DNA of 64,000 nt, taken from NCBI GenBank assembly GCA_965207565.1, contig CBDBMQ010000024.1:62001-126000 (forward strand). The letters run 5' to 3'. The stretch is from Bin80 sp965207565. Lineage in GTDB: Bacteria > Bacteroidota > Rhodothermia > Rhodothermales > Bin80. Position numbers and translations under genes: made by a program. The notes under the pieces are model-generated. The model saw nothing but the letters and a program-made list of their open reading frames with translations. It did no database searches and was not told the origin of the DNA. Every line of letters starts with the position of its first letter. The first letter of the stretch is position 1. Below are positions 35,634 through 44,366 of the stretch, in pieces.

Positions 35634-36899
35634 TCACTGTGGGTATGGTGATATTCTGGCAATTTCGTGGTTTTGTATTTGCCACTGAACAGTATATTCG
35701 GATACACCAAGCTCTTCAGCGAGGTCATAAATCTGGTCTGGTTCAATGTCGTTTTGTGTACCCACTTTATGTTTAAGCCATTCACTTGGTGCAAGTAATT
35801 CAGCAGCAAAGGATCTTGCACGAGACTGTTCGGGTGTTCGCAACTTACTTAAAATGGCCGGTCCGTTCCCTGTACGTGCAATGTAATGTCCCAAGGCACA
35901 TGCAAGAAGAAACTTCTTACCTGTATCCCGCTTTGAGACAATAACACATGAGGGCGTATCTTCTCCTACGCAGCCTTCTATGCGAGATGAAGGTGATTCC
36001 GTTTCTGTGTTCCTGATGGCATATTTACCATCAAAGGAAAAGGGGCCTGGTTCACGATCAAGTTCACGCAGAACAGCGCGTGCATCTTTTTCTCCTGCTT
36101 TCCATGGGTATTCCGAGTTCGATGACCTACTCCGAACGGCTGCCTTTACTTCCTCCCATACTGTACTGTGCAATTCGTTTACAGATGCAAGAGAATCTTT
36201 GAGCCATTCATGAGTCAGCCCCAAAGTTGTTCCGTCCGATGCCAGCATCAATTCTTCACGAATTAACGGGTCAGCTTCATTCCAAACTGTGGTGACTTGA
36301 TCGGCCAGTTCAGGTTCAATGTCGAAGGGGTCAAGTCCTAACATGGCCGTTGCTCGGCAGAATTCTTTCTCACCATCATCGAGCTTGTTATTGATAATGT
36401 CCCACTCCTGAATCCAAGATACATCTCTCACATTTTTGTCCTTCAATCTGGCGACGACATTTTCTACGAGATCATGCAATTCCTCCTGCAAGTCGACGGT
36501 TTTGAACGTTTGTTCACCTTCCAACAAAAACTTTATGTGTGCATGCTTGGCATGCCACGATTCATTTGAAACTACCACACATTCTCCCTCAGGGCGAAAA
36601 ATAACGCGAGGAAATACAAATCCGTTACCTGCGTAGGAAAGGTCATGTCTCGATGAGAAACCTGAACGCGACGAACCATATACTGTATCCGCTTCATGGT
36701 ACAGATACCACCAATTAACAACGATCCACTCGGCGACATGGGCCATAGGCACCTCAATGTGTTCGAGATATCTATTCCCGGCTCGCAACCAAGTGGCTAC
36801 CTGGTCACCTACGTTGATCGTAAGGCGAGCCATCGTATTATGGGCAATGGGATCTGGATACGGTCGCGCATCAACCCATTTGTAATCAAACAACGACAT
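35634..36899 (-). CDS. ImmA/IrrE-like protein with degenerate metalloprotease motif
   Basis: A 421-residue protein. The C-terminal 100 residues follow the ImmA/IrrE pattern: KKFLLACALGHYIAR (328-342) stands where the zinc protease motif HExxH should be, then RSFAAELLAPSEWL (362-375) and the helix-turn-helix-like YDLAEELGVSEYTVQWQIQN. Since HE is replaced (ACALGH at 333-338), peptidase activity is probably lost. The first 300 residues resemble nothing I know. Its ATG overlaps the stop of the 109-residue gene (TAATG). Confidence 0.68.
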   Translation of the reverse strand: MSLFDYKWVDARPYPDPIAHNTMARLTINVGDQVATWLRAGNRYLEHIEVPMAHVAEWIVVNWWYLYHEADTVYGSSRSGFSSRHDLSYAGNGFVFPRVIFRPEGECVVVSNESWHAKHAHIKFLLEGEQTFKTVDLQEELHDLVENVVARLKDKNVRDVSWIQEWDIINNKLDDGEKEFCRATAMLGLDPFDIEPELADQVTTVWNEADPLIREELMLASDGTTLGLTHEWLKDSLASVNELHSTVWEEVKAAVRSRSSNSEYPWKAGEKDARAVLRELDREPGPFSFDGKYAIRNTETESPSSRIEGCVGEDTPSCVIVSKRDTGKKFLLACALGHYIARTGNGPAILSKLRTPEQSRARSFAAELLAPSEWLKHKVGTQNDIEPDQIYDLAEELGVSEYTVQWQIQNHEIARISPYPQ

Positions 36900-37228
36900 T
36901 ACCTCATTCCTGTAATTTTATCGTGAGGGCCAAGGGGAAACCCGTGGTATTCACACGAACCTCGACCGGATTGCCTTGCTTCAAATAACCTGCCATCTTC
37001 CTCATGCCATACGACACGGGGAAACCCCCGGTCAAATTTGCCGAAATTCCCTCGACGGATGGCATTTCGGAGCCACTCTTCAACACGGGTCTGATTTTTC
37101 TGCAAATCCGTGGGACATGGGGTCTTACCAGATCTGTTCTCTGGTTTTTTTCTCCCTCTAATGCGAATGGTCCTGTGATATGGACTACCAACATACCGGC
37201 ATTTCCTGGCAACTGCATCAAGGTCCAT
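36899..37228 (-). CDS. Hypothetical partner of the ImmA/IrrE-like protein
   Basis: A 109-residue basic protein. The second half, EEWLRNAIRRGNF, GFPRVVWHEEDGRLFEARQ and YHGFPL, resembles a small family I associate with genes placed just before ImmA-like genes. This frame is preferred over another minus-strand frame of similar length (36904-37221) because it gives this pattern and the TAATG coupling. It may be an antitoxin, substrate or adaptor of the larger protein. Confidence 0.62.
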   Translation of the reverse strand: MDLDAVARKCRYVGSPYHRTIRIRGRKKPENRSGKTPCPTDLQKNQTRVEEWLRNAIRRGNFGKFDRGFPRVVWHEEDGRLFEARQSGRGSCEYHGFPLGPHDKITGMR

Positions 37229-37622
37229 ACCGGGAGATTGGGGGCAATACCTTGCGCACCCTTGGCTTATCGCGCCTGTATCTTGTTCGTTTGGCTGGCA
37301 TCGTGGAGGTACTGCTTCACGGAAAACGCCGCGATATACCCATTTTTATGTATATAACGTGAATTCCTGTAATGCAATGTGCGGTTCTCCCCTATGGGGA
37401 GGCCCATAATACGACTTTAAACCCAAAAAGTTATCAGCAAGGATTGTATAGACCGTCTTTATATCATACGTTGACCTTGCCACTATATCCTTGGTATCCG
37501 GCCGGTTGGATCCCCTACGAATACAGCAACCGGTTTAGGATGGGAGTCATGGCCCGCCTTCGGGAAGTACCTGAAACCATCACGTCTAGCCCACGGGATA
37601 GTGACAGGAACCAGTATCTTTT

Positions 37623-38120
37623 GGCCGGGAATATGACTTCGTGGCATCGGATTGGAACGCGAAGCGTGTTTATCGTGGCTTACGCCGGAGAGTTGTGAAA
37701 ACCGTTCGGCGATGCAGATTCAGAATAAAGGGTGTCCAGTACACTCCCCCAACTTCATATTCTTTCCGCCGGACACAGAAAACCCCGTGATCATTGATGT
37801 CGGTTACGGATATACCGCCGAGTTCGGCATGGATATGATCGATCGGTATGATCGAAAAGTACCCTGCGAAGTGTGTCGTGGTTGACCCGATGTGGAAACA
37901 CAAGCCCGCCCTGACGTACTTTGCGGGACAGTACGGGGATCGGTTCATGCATTTTCCCTTGCGCCGCACGTTCAGCAACGAGACCTTGACCTTTTCCAGC
38001 CGAATGTCAACGAAAGTGACTCCCTTTGGGCAGATATTCGTCGAGTTACACCATCATCCCTAGAACGTCATACCAAGTCCGATATCCTAGAAATCGCTGA
38101 ACGAATACATAACTTGAGGG
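37623..38120 (+). pseudogene. FkbM-type methyltransferase relic, several frameshifts
   Basis: Successive frames read DFVASDWNAKRVYRGLRRR, then NPVIIDVGYGYTAEFGMDMI, then EKYPAKCVVVDPMWKHKPAL and LTYFAGQYGDRFMHFPL, then FQPNVNESDSLWADIRRVT. Together they follow an FkbM-family SAM methyltransferase (DVG-G strand, E/D-P after strand 2, NxSDS...), but at least three shifts break it. Bases 37229-37622 hold one further coding-like stretch (TLRTLGLSRLYLVRLAGIVE) that I cannot assign. Confidence 0.5.
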
Positions 38121-38231
38121 TTGAGGATTGTTCTCCCAATGATCATAACTACTTGTTTCGATCTATACCAAGAAAACCAAACCCAATTAACCCAATTCGA
38201 AGCAGGCCGGGAAGGAAGCAGAAAAGACCGT

Positions 38232-39650
38232 ATGCACGAGTCCCCAGTACGAGAGTTTGACCATTGCCGAAGCAACACGCCGGATCATACAGGGCAAACT
38301 GAAGAAAGTCGCCAGATAGGAATCGGATTTTCACTTAAGTATACAATTCCCATTCGATTACTGCCTTTGCTGCTCCTCATTGCTGCCTGTGCGGATGAGC
38401 GTCCGCCCAATATCGTACTCATCATGGCCGACGACATGGGCTACGAGACGCTGGGAGTGAATGGTGGATTGAGTTATGATACACCACATTTGGATTCCCT
38501 CGCTCAACATGGAATGCGGTTCACCCATGCATTTTCTACCCCTCTCTGCACACCCACGAGGGTACAGTTGATGACCGGAAAGTATAATTTTCGAAACTAC
38601 GTTGGATTTGGGCTGCTGGATCCAACTGAACGGACATTTGGCCATCTGTTGCAGGATGCCGGCTATGCCACAGGCATTGCTGGCAAGTGGCAGTTGTATG
38701 GTAACACGTACCAACGAGAACTGGCTGGACGGGGCGGCTCAATTCCCGAAGAAGCGGGATTCCAAGAATTTGCACTTTGGCAGTACATCGAGCGCGGCAG
38801 CCGTTATAAGTCACCCACAGTACATTATTCCGGTCAGGAACCTGAAATATTCCCCGATGCTTATGGGCCGGATCTGTATACAGATTACATTGAAGAATTC
38901 TTTGAACGGCACCAGGATGAACCGTTCTTTTTGTATTTCCCGATGGCCTTGCCACATGACCCTTTTTTACCACCACCCGGCCATCCTGATTTTGACAGCC
39001 TTGATGTTGCCACAGCGCGCAACGATACCACATATTTTGCTCCCATGGTGGGCTATGTGGACAAACTGGTTGGCCGCATCACCGGCAAACTGCATGAGTT
39101 GAGGCTTGACCGCAATACACTGGTACTGTTCACAACAGACAATGGGACGCATCGGAGCGTATCCTCTCAGCACAAAACAGGTCTGATCCGAGGCAGAAAA
39201 GCTTATCCTGTCGCTGCGGGAACGCATGTACCACTCATCGCTTACTGGCCCGGAACGATTCAGCCGAATATTGTTAATGATGCGCTGGTGGACTTTACAG
39301 ATTTTCTGCCAACCCTGACCGAAGTGGCAGGGAGTACCGTCCCAGACGATTTTACGGCAGACGGGCTGAGTTTTTACGGTCAGTTGACCGGACAGGCGGA
39401 TACCATGCGCAACTGGATCTATTGCCATTATGATCCACGGTGGGGCCGGTTTGCGCCCGCGCGATGGGCGCAAGACCAAACCTGGAAACTCTACGGAAAT
39501 GGGAAGTTTTTCAACTGGTCCGAAGATCCTGATGAAGTACAGGCCTTGGAGGATTCTACCCTTGACGAGCGTGCTCAACTGGCGAAAAATAAGCTGCAGG
39601 ATGTCCTGAACCAGATGCCATCTCTGCCCCAGGTTGAATCCGAAGACTGA
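38232..39650 (+). CDS. Sulfatase lipoprotein, 5' end uncertain
   Basis: A sulfatase with NIVLIMADDMGYETLGVNGG, CTPTR (formylglycine site) and FTTDNGTH. Just before the enzyme is a lipoprotein-like signal, IPIRLLPLLLLIAACADE. No ATG lies close to that signal: the nearest in-frame ATG is 38232, about 40 codons upstream, with an unconvincing leader. In another frame the same stretch reads TSPQYESLTIAEATRRIIQG and KLKKVAR then a stop, the end of another, lost gene. The native start was probably removed by a deletion. Confidence 0.82.
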   Translation: MHESPVREFDHCRSNTPDHTGQTEESRQIGIGFSLKYTIPIRLLPLLLLIAACADERPPNIVLIMADDMGYETLGVNGGLSYDTPHLDSLAQHGMRFTHAFSTPLCTPTRVQLMTGKYNFRNYVGFGLLDPTERTFGHLLQDAGYATGIAGKWQLYGNTYQRELAGRGGSIPEEAGFQEFALWQYIERGSRYKSPTVHYSGQEPEIFPDAYGPDLYTDYIEEFFERHQDEPFFLYFPMALPHDPFLPPPGHPDFDSLDVATARNDTTYFAPMVGYVDKLVGRITGKLHELRLDRNTLVLFTTDNGTHRSVSSQHKTGLIRGRKAYPVAAGTHVPLIAYWPGTIQPNIVNDALVDFTDFLPTLTEVAGSTVPDDFTADGLSFYGQLTGQADTMRNWIYCHYDPRWGRFAPARWAQDQTWKLYGNGKFFNWSEDPDEVQALEDSTLDERAQLAKNKLQDVLNQMPSLPQVESED

Positions 39651-39733
39651 ATTGGGCTGGATGATCGGACTGCGTAGGAATTGCATGGCCGCTCCCCGAC
39701 ACTGTAACCTGCGAGCGGTCGTCACTCTGGTAA

Positions 39734-40900
39734 CTAGCCAGTCAGCGCTTCAAGCCCCTTGACCAGACGATTGAGTGCTTGCGTCAGTGTTGATTCCTGG
39801 AGAGCACCATACGCAATTCGCAGACTGGTAACTCCTTCCATTCCAAATGTATCCCCAGGAATCACAGCCACGCCATACTCCTGGATTAAATGCGTTGTGA
39901 GCGTCTTCGCATCAAACTGCGAGTCAACCGATAACAGAAAGTAAAACGCACCATCTGAAGGAGAAATCATGACTGGAGCCTGTATGCTCCGTAGACGCTG
40001 CAAAACCATGGTACGCACCTTGGCCATGGAACTCAAATACTTCCTGCAATAGCTGTCCCCCTCTTCCAGTGCTTTGAGTGCCGCTACCTGACTCAGGATT
40101 GCCGGACAGATCTGATTCGTATCCTGAATTTTCCGCACATCAGCCAAGACATGCGGCGGGATCGCCATGTACCCCAGCCGCCAACCCGCCATCCCGTACG
40201 CTTTGCTCATGGAAAAAAGCGAAATCGTATGCGCATGCGCCCCAGGAGCACTTCCTGGGGAATAATGCTCCACCCCGTCAAATGTGAAGTACTCATATGC
40301 CTCGTCAGACATGTGATAGATACCATGCAGAGCACACAGATCATTGATCGCTTTGAGCGTTTCTGGAGGATATACAATGCCGGTTGGGTTATTCGGTGAA
40401 ATCGTAACAATCGCGCGGGTCCGGGGAGTAATTGCACGTTCAATGGCACTCACATCTGGAATCAATGAGTCGCCAAGTGTAACCAGAATCGGCGTGCAGG
40501 CCGCGATACGCGTTGCCATTTCGTGATTGAAGTAATATGGCACGAGCAGAATGACTTCATCTCCCGGGCTGGTCACCGCCAATAGCGATGCAAAGAAGGC
40601 CATATTACTGCCGGCGGTCACGACGACTTCATAGCCGGGGTCCAGGCGATTTTCTGTATTGAGTTTCTGTGCAAATGCACTTCGGAGCTCCGGCCTCCCG
40701 ATGACATACCCATAGCCGTGGGTATCTGAGGAGGTGACCGCCTCGGCTGCTGCTTCAAGTGCTGAAGCCGGTGGGCCATAATGAACCACGCCTTGGCCAA
40801 GAGAGATCGTCCCTGGGTTATCCCGCATAAGATCTGCAACAAACCCCATTACGGGCATTTGCACTGACATCATGCGATCTGATCGTGAAGGTATTGTCAC
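39734..40900 (-). CDS. Class I/II PLP-dependent aminotransferase
   Basis: A 388-residue fold-type I aminotransferase. Motifs: SPNNPTG (168-174), D199 in MSDEAYEYF and the PLP lysine K233 in FSMSKAYGMAGWR. Family members act on aspartate, alanine, kynurenine or other amino acids; the exact substrate cannot be read. The first ATG (40900) adds a short N-terminal stretch; the ATG at 40870 would also leave a complete fold. It is divergent from the HAD gene. Confidence 0.88.
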   Translation of the reverse strand: MTIPSRSDRMMSVQMPVMGFVADLMRDNPGTISLGQGVVHYGPPASALEAAAEAVTSSDTHGYGYVIGRPELRSAFAQKLNTENRLDPGYEVVVTAGSNMAFFASLLAVTSPGDEVILLVPYYFNHEMATRIAACTPILVTLGDSLIPDVSAIERAITPRTRAIVTISPNNPTGIVYPPETLKAINDLCALHGIYHMSDEAYEYFTFDGVEHYSPGSAPGAHAHTISLFSMSKAYGMAGWRLGYMAIPPHVLADVRKIQDTNQICPAILSQVAALKALEEGDSYCRKYLSSMAKVRTMVLQRLRSIQAPVMISPSDGAFYFLLSVDSQFDAKTLTTHLIQEYGVAVIPGDTFGMEGVTSLRIAYGALQESTLTQALNRLVKGLEALTG

Positions 40901-41030
40901 AACAGTCCTATTTTATGGTGCTGGAAATGTGAAGATACTCAAGTCGGTCCTTTGTACAATTCAAACAAAAGAATGTATCGTAATCCAGTGCAGATCGTTA
41001 AAGCTCTCTCATTCATTCCCCCCTGACACT

Positions 41031-41696
41031 GTGGCAACCCTCACTTGTGACGCATTACTGTTTGATCTTGACGGTGTACTCATCGACTCCAACGATGTCT
41101 ACGAAACACACTGGGCGATCTGGGCAAAAGAGCGGCGCGTATCCGTCGAACACATCCTGGATGTTCATCATGGCCGCCCTGTTACGGAGACGATCCGACT
41201 GGTCGCTCCCCATCTGGATCCTATCGTGGAAGCAGAAGCCTACAGAGATGGGCTGGCTGCAAGTAATCATCTGGAGCGGGTGCGTTTATTCCCGGAGGTT
41301 GCTTCACTGCTTGGGCATCTCCCTCTGGACCGCTGGGCGATTGTAACGAGTGCGCCCCGCGCCTCCGCCCTCCAAATGCTTCGCCATGTAGCATTGCCAA
41401 TGCCAAAGGTGTTCGTCAGCGGGGATGATATTGACCGAGGGAAACCGGCTCCTTATCCCTACTTGCAGGCTGCCCAGGGGCTAAACCACCAGATTGAGCG
41501 CTGCGTTGTCATTGAGGATGCACCTGCAGGCATCCAATCTGGCCGATCCGCCGGAGCACGAGTGATCGCCGTCCAAACGACCAATCCCTCTGATGCCCTA
41601 CAAGGGGCCAACTTGATCGTCAACACGATTGCTGATCTGCAGATTGAGCACGTGGATTCCCACCTGAGAATTTCCTGCACTCCTTGTGGAACATAG
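41031..41696 (+). CDS. HAD-superfamily hydrolase (beta-phosphoglucomutase-like)
   Basis: A 221-residue HAD phosphatase or phosphomutase-like protein. FDLDGVLIDS carries nucleophile D12 and acid D14; VTSAPRAS is motif II, GKPAPYPYL holds the motif III lysine, and VIEDAPAG is motif IV. The frame extends upstream to 40872, but that part overlaps the divergent aminotransferase and has no domain, so the GTG at 41031 is preferred. It may be a phosphoglycolate or sugar-phosphate phosphatase. Confidence 0.85.
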   Translation: MATLTCDALLFDLDGVLIDSNDVYETHWAIWAKERRVSVEHILDVHHGRPVTETIRLVAPHLDPIVEAEAYRDGLAASNHLERVRLFPEVASLLGHLPLDRWAIVTSAPRASALQMLRHVALPMPKVFVSGDDIDRGKPAPYPYLQAAQGLNHQIERCVVIEDAPAGIQSGRSAGARVIAVQTTNPSDALQGANLIVNTIADLQIEHVDSHLRISCTPCGT

Positions 41697-41748
41697 GGCT
41701 TTCGGTGGCAGCTTGGTTACCCGTTATTTTTGGAGTTTGGTCAATCTA

Positions 41749-42105
41749 TTATTGATCACTCCAGACTGCAAGCTCATTGCCGCTGGGATCAAGAAAATGG
41801 AATCTCCGACCACCGGGAAAGGAAAAAATTGCCATGCAGATTTTGGCACCCGCATCGGTAATTCGCTCTAATGTGGCTTCCAGATCATCTGCATAAAGAA
41901 CGACCAATGCAGCACCTTTTTTGGTACTATCAGACCTCAATGCGGAACGATAGAAACCGCCATCAAGCCGGCCATCGTTGAAGGCGCAGTAGTCATCACC
42001 ATAGTCTTGAAATGTCCAACCGAACACCTTTTCGTAAAACGCTTTAGTGCTTTCTAGATCTTCCGAAGGAAGTTCAATATAATTGATTCTGCGATCCTCA
42101 AGCAT
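41749..42105 (-). CDS. VOC family (glyoxalase/bleomycin-resistance fold) protein
   Basis: A 118-residue single VOC domain. It begins INYIELPSEDLESTKAFYEKVFGW and ends RFHFLDPSGNELAVWSD, the paired beta-alpha-beta modules of the family. In the first strand E appears where a His metal ligand is common. VOC proteins can be lyases, dioxygenases or resistance proteins; function here cannot be assigned. Convergent with the HAD gene. Confidence 0.87.
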   Translation of the reverse strand: MLEDRRINYIELPSEDLESTKAFYEKVFGWTFQDYGDDYCAFNDGRLDGGFYRSALRSDSTKKGAALVVLYADDLEATLERITDAGAKICMAIFSFPGGRRFHFLDPSGNELAVWSDQ

Positions 42106-42360
42106 GATTGTAATCTATCTTCTAACTAATAAATACAGCACTCGAACTACTGTATACTGGAAAGCGACACTGCTTCCATTGTCTCACACGTAACATCTTC
42201 AGCAATATCTCCGGGTAAATCCCTTTCTCCTCGAAAGATAGTCACTGCTTCTGACTTTATGGAAAAGAATTAAACCTGGGAAATAGGAACGAAAACTACT
42301 GACAAATTCTCATTTGGAAACAATCAAATATATTTGATCGTCAAACACATAAGGGATTAT

Positions 42361-42425
42361 TTGACTAATTCTATTTTATCTTAATACTATAATACCTATA
42401 CTTGATAAAGTATGTTTTATAGTAT
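42361..42425 (+). promoter_or_regulatory. Palindromic operator/promoter upstream of hipA-hipB
   Basis: Nested inverted repeats: ATACTATAA (42384-42392) with TTATAGTAT (42417-42425), and ATACTT (42398-42403) with AAGTAT (42408-42413). A TTGACT at 42361-42366 and TATAAT at 42388-42393 (21-base spacing, too long for a standard promoter) lie here too. It is 38 bases before the hipA start and is a likely site for autoregulation by HipB. Bases 42106-42360 are AT-rich with nothing else visible. Confidence 0.6.
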
Positions 42426-42463
42426 ATGATCCTATTAACGAAACAACCAGATGGATTGAATCA

Positions 42464-43675
42464 ATGGCGACTAATCTCTGGGGTAACGTACATTACAGGG
42501 ATACTTTCGTCGGCATTCTGTCGCAGGAGTCTGGAGGCCGATGCGTATTCACCTACGATGAGAGCTATCTGCAAAGCTCTTTGCCTGCTATTTCCTACAC
42601 GCTGCCGCTTCGGGCCGAGCCTCATTTAAGTGAATACGGATTGCATCCTTTCTTTGATAATCTGTGTGCTGAGGGCTGGCTCAAGAACGCGCAGGCACGC
42701 GCACTCGGCCTGCGAAGGGACGACCGTTTCCCGCTGCTGCTTGCCTTCGGCACAGACCTTGCCGGTGCCGTAAGCATTATTGACCCAGACCCTGCCGAGG
42801 ACATTGAAATCGACCACAATGACCCGGAAAACATTGCGGCACTTTCAGCAAGGGCGTCTCTTTCCGGGGTTCAGCCAAAACTGGGCGCAATAAGGGAAGG
42901 CCGTGTGTTCCGCCCCGTAGGGCGCGGTGAGCGGGCAACCCATATAGCTAAGCTCCCGTCCCACACACTGTCCGATATTCTGGGACTTGAGTACATCACT
43001 ACGCGGGCGTGTGCGGCGCTTCTTAAGAAAGACACCGTTGTGGAGATGACTTTGGCACCGCTTCAGGGCGTTTCGGAGAGGTCTCTACTCGTCAAACGAT
43101 TCGACAGGACCAAAGACGGCGAGCAAATTCATTTCGAAGAATTTAACCAACTGCTCGGTAACCGCTCGGAGAACAAATACGAGGCCTGCTACGAGCACAT
43201 GGCCGATTTTATCATCCAAAACGGAGATATTTGCCTGCGGGCAGAGTGTGACACCCTGTTTCGCCGGGTAATGGCCTGTATTCTCACGGGAAATACGGAT
43301 GCACACCTTAAAAATTTCGCCATGGAGCATACAGAAAGCGGATTGCGCCTCGCGCCTTGCTATGATCTTGTCGCTACCGCCTGCTACCCGCAATACCAGA
43401 CGCTGGCACTGGGGATCGAGGGAGCCGAGAACATGAGAATTGGCAGCATTGGCCCAAAGAACATAGCCCGACTGGGCAACCTGTTCGGACTGCCCGACAG
43501 AGCAATTATGCTGGCGGTTTCTGACTTCGCCAGCCGTCTCGAAAGGGCCCACAGCGCTGTTGATGCCTCAAAGAATATCGACCAGCATATTAAAGACAAA
43601 CTGCATCAGCAAATGGAGAAAAGATGGAACGGGACATTCGACTCAATTGGGACTTACTTGTCAAAGAAGCAATAA
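42464..43675 (+). CDS. hipA: HipA-family serine/threonine kinase toxin
   Basis: A 403-residue full-length HipA. SLSGVQPKLGA (about 129-139, ATP-loop region), LLVKRFDR (about 208-215), the catalytic GNTDAHLKNFAM (about 275-286) and the metal-binding APCYDLVAT are intact. HipA of E. coli phosphorylates glutamyl-tRNA synthetase and causes persistence; the target here is unknown. The HipB-like gene lies downstream and overlaps by 52 bases, the reverse of the E. coli hipB-hipA order. Confidence 0.9.
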   Translation: MATNLWGNVHYRDTFVGILSQESGGRCVFTYDESYLQSSLPAISYTLPLRAEPHLSEYGLHPFFDNLCAEGWLKNAQARALGLRRDDRFPLLLAFGTDLAGAVSIIDPDPAEDIEIDHNDPENIAALSARASLSGVQPKLGAIREGRVFRPVGRGERATHIAKLPSHTLSDILGLEYITTRACAALLKKDTVVEMTLAPLQGVSERSLLVKRFDRTKDGEQIHFEEFNQLLGNRSENKYEACYEHMADFIIQNGDICLRAECDTLFRRVMACILTGNTDAHLKNFAMEHTESGLRLAPCYDLVATACYPQYQTLALGIEGAENMRIGSIGPKNIARLGNLFGLPDRAIMLAVSDFASRLERAHSAVDASKNIDQHIKDKLHQQMEKRWNGTFDSIGTYLSKKQ

Positions 43676-43830
43676 AGCGGCGCAAGGAACGAAAAATCTC
43701 CCAACGTCGCTTGGCCACTATAGCTGAGGTAAGTCAACCAACGATCTCACGCTTTGAGCAGCAAAAACAAGATATTCAGCTGTCAAGCGCTGTTAAAATC
43801 CTTGATGTCCTGGGATTGATCGATAAATAA
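43624..43830 (+). CDS. hipB: HipB-like XRE helix-turn-helix antitoxin
   Basis: A 68-residue protein with an XRE-type helix-turn-helix: ISQRRLATIAEVSQPTISRFE, with flanking helices. It is encoded in another frame starting within the end of hipA (52-base overlap), so translation is coupled. It is expected to bind HipA and repress the operon at the palindrome upstream of hipA. The very N-terminal residues may vary if a start other than 43624 is used. Confidence 0.85.
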   Translation: MERDIRLNWDLLVKEAIKRRKERKISQRRLATIAEVSQPTISRFEQQKQDIQLSSAVKILDVLGLIDK

Positions 43831-43975
43831 GGGACATCTCTTTGCAGACTTGAATCTGCAAAGAACTCGGAGCACTATCCCAAGTCCTGTTTATTAAGTA
43901 AAGAGTTGCCCGGGTAAGGGGGCTACCCTCTAGGAAAGCGGTGTTCACGTAGGGAGGTTCGCGGCGTAGGGAATC

Positions 43976-44216
43976 TCAACGCCTTTTTTGGGAGTATATC
44001 TGGAGCAGTTCGGCTGCCCTCTCACGCCTGAAATTCTCAATCGCGCATTCAAGTGATTCAATCCATTCCCGGTCTTCAGCTCCTTCTTCCAATATTTGAA
44101 AATCTTCTTCCAGATGACACGCCTAGCTAATTGGGTTTAAGTACATAATCTCCATTCATATCGACTTCACCGTAGTTGGACGCTGTCTGCGCTTTGTGTA
44201 CAAGAGAAACGTACAT
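43976..44216 (-). pseudogene. Frameshifted small protein, unknown family
   Basis: An ATG at 44216 opens 29 codons (MYVSLVHKAQTASNYGEVD, then NGDYVLKPN) ending in a TAG; one frame over, the sequence continues as HLEEDFQILEEGAEDREWIE, CAIENFRRERAAELLQIYSQ and a TGA at 43976. One indel near 44125 joins them into about 78 residues. The acidic helical tail looks like a small regulator or antitoxin. The rest of 43831-44366 shows nothing more. Confidence 0.38.
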
Positions 44217-44366
44217 TATCTTGGGTGGTCTGCATTAAAAACTGTAGGCTTTGACTTTCCAGTTTCACGGATGGGGACTCTCCTACCTGAAATCACCGCA
44301 ATGAGTGATGAAACGTAAAAGTGAACCTGAATACCATGGGGATTTATAGAATCCCCCTTCATTGCC

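Noticed and set aside
38967..39725. Minus-strand open frame of 252 codons
   Set aside because: It lies wholly opposite the second sulfatase, has no family pattern and is a frame shadow.
41031..41060. Longer HAD protein starting at 40872
   Set aside because: The extra 53 codons overlap the divergent aminotransferase and carry no domain; the GTG at 41031 gives the normal family length.
43840..43990. Possible structured RNA or tRNA in the gap after hipB
   Set aside because: No cloverleaf, no T-loop sequence and no consistent stems could be found by eye.
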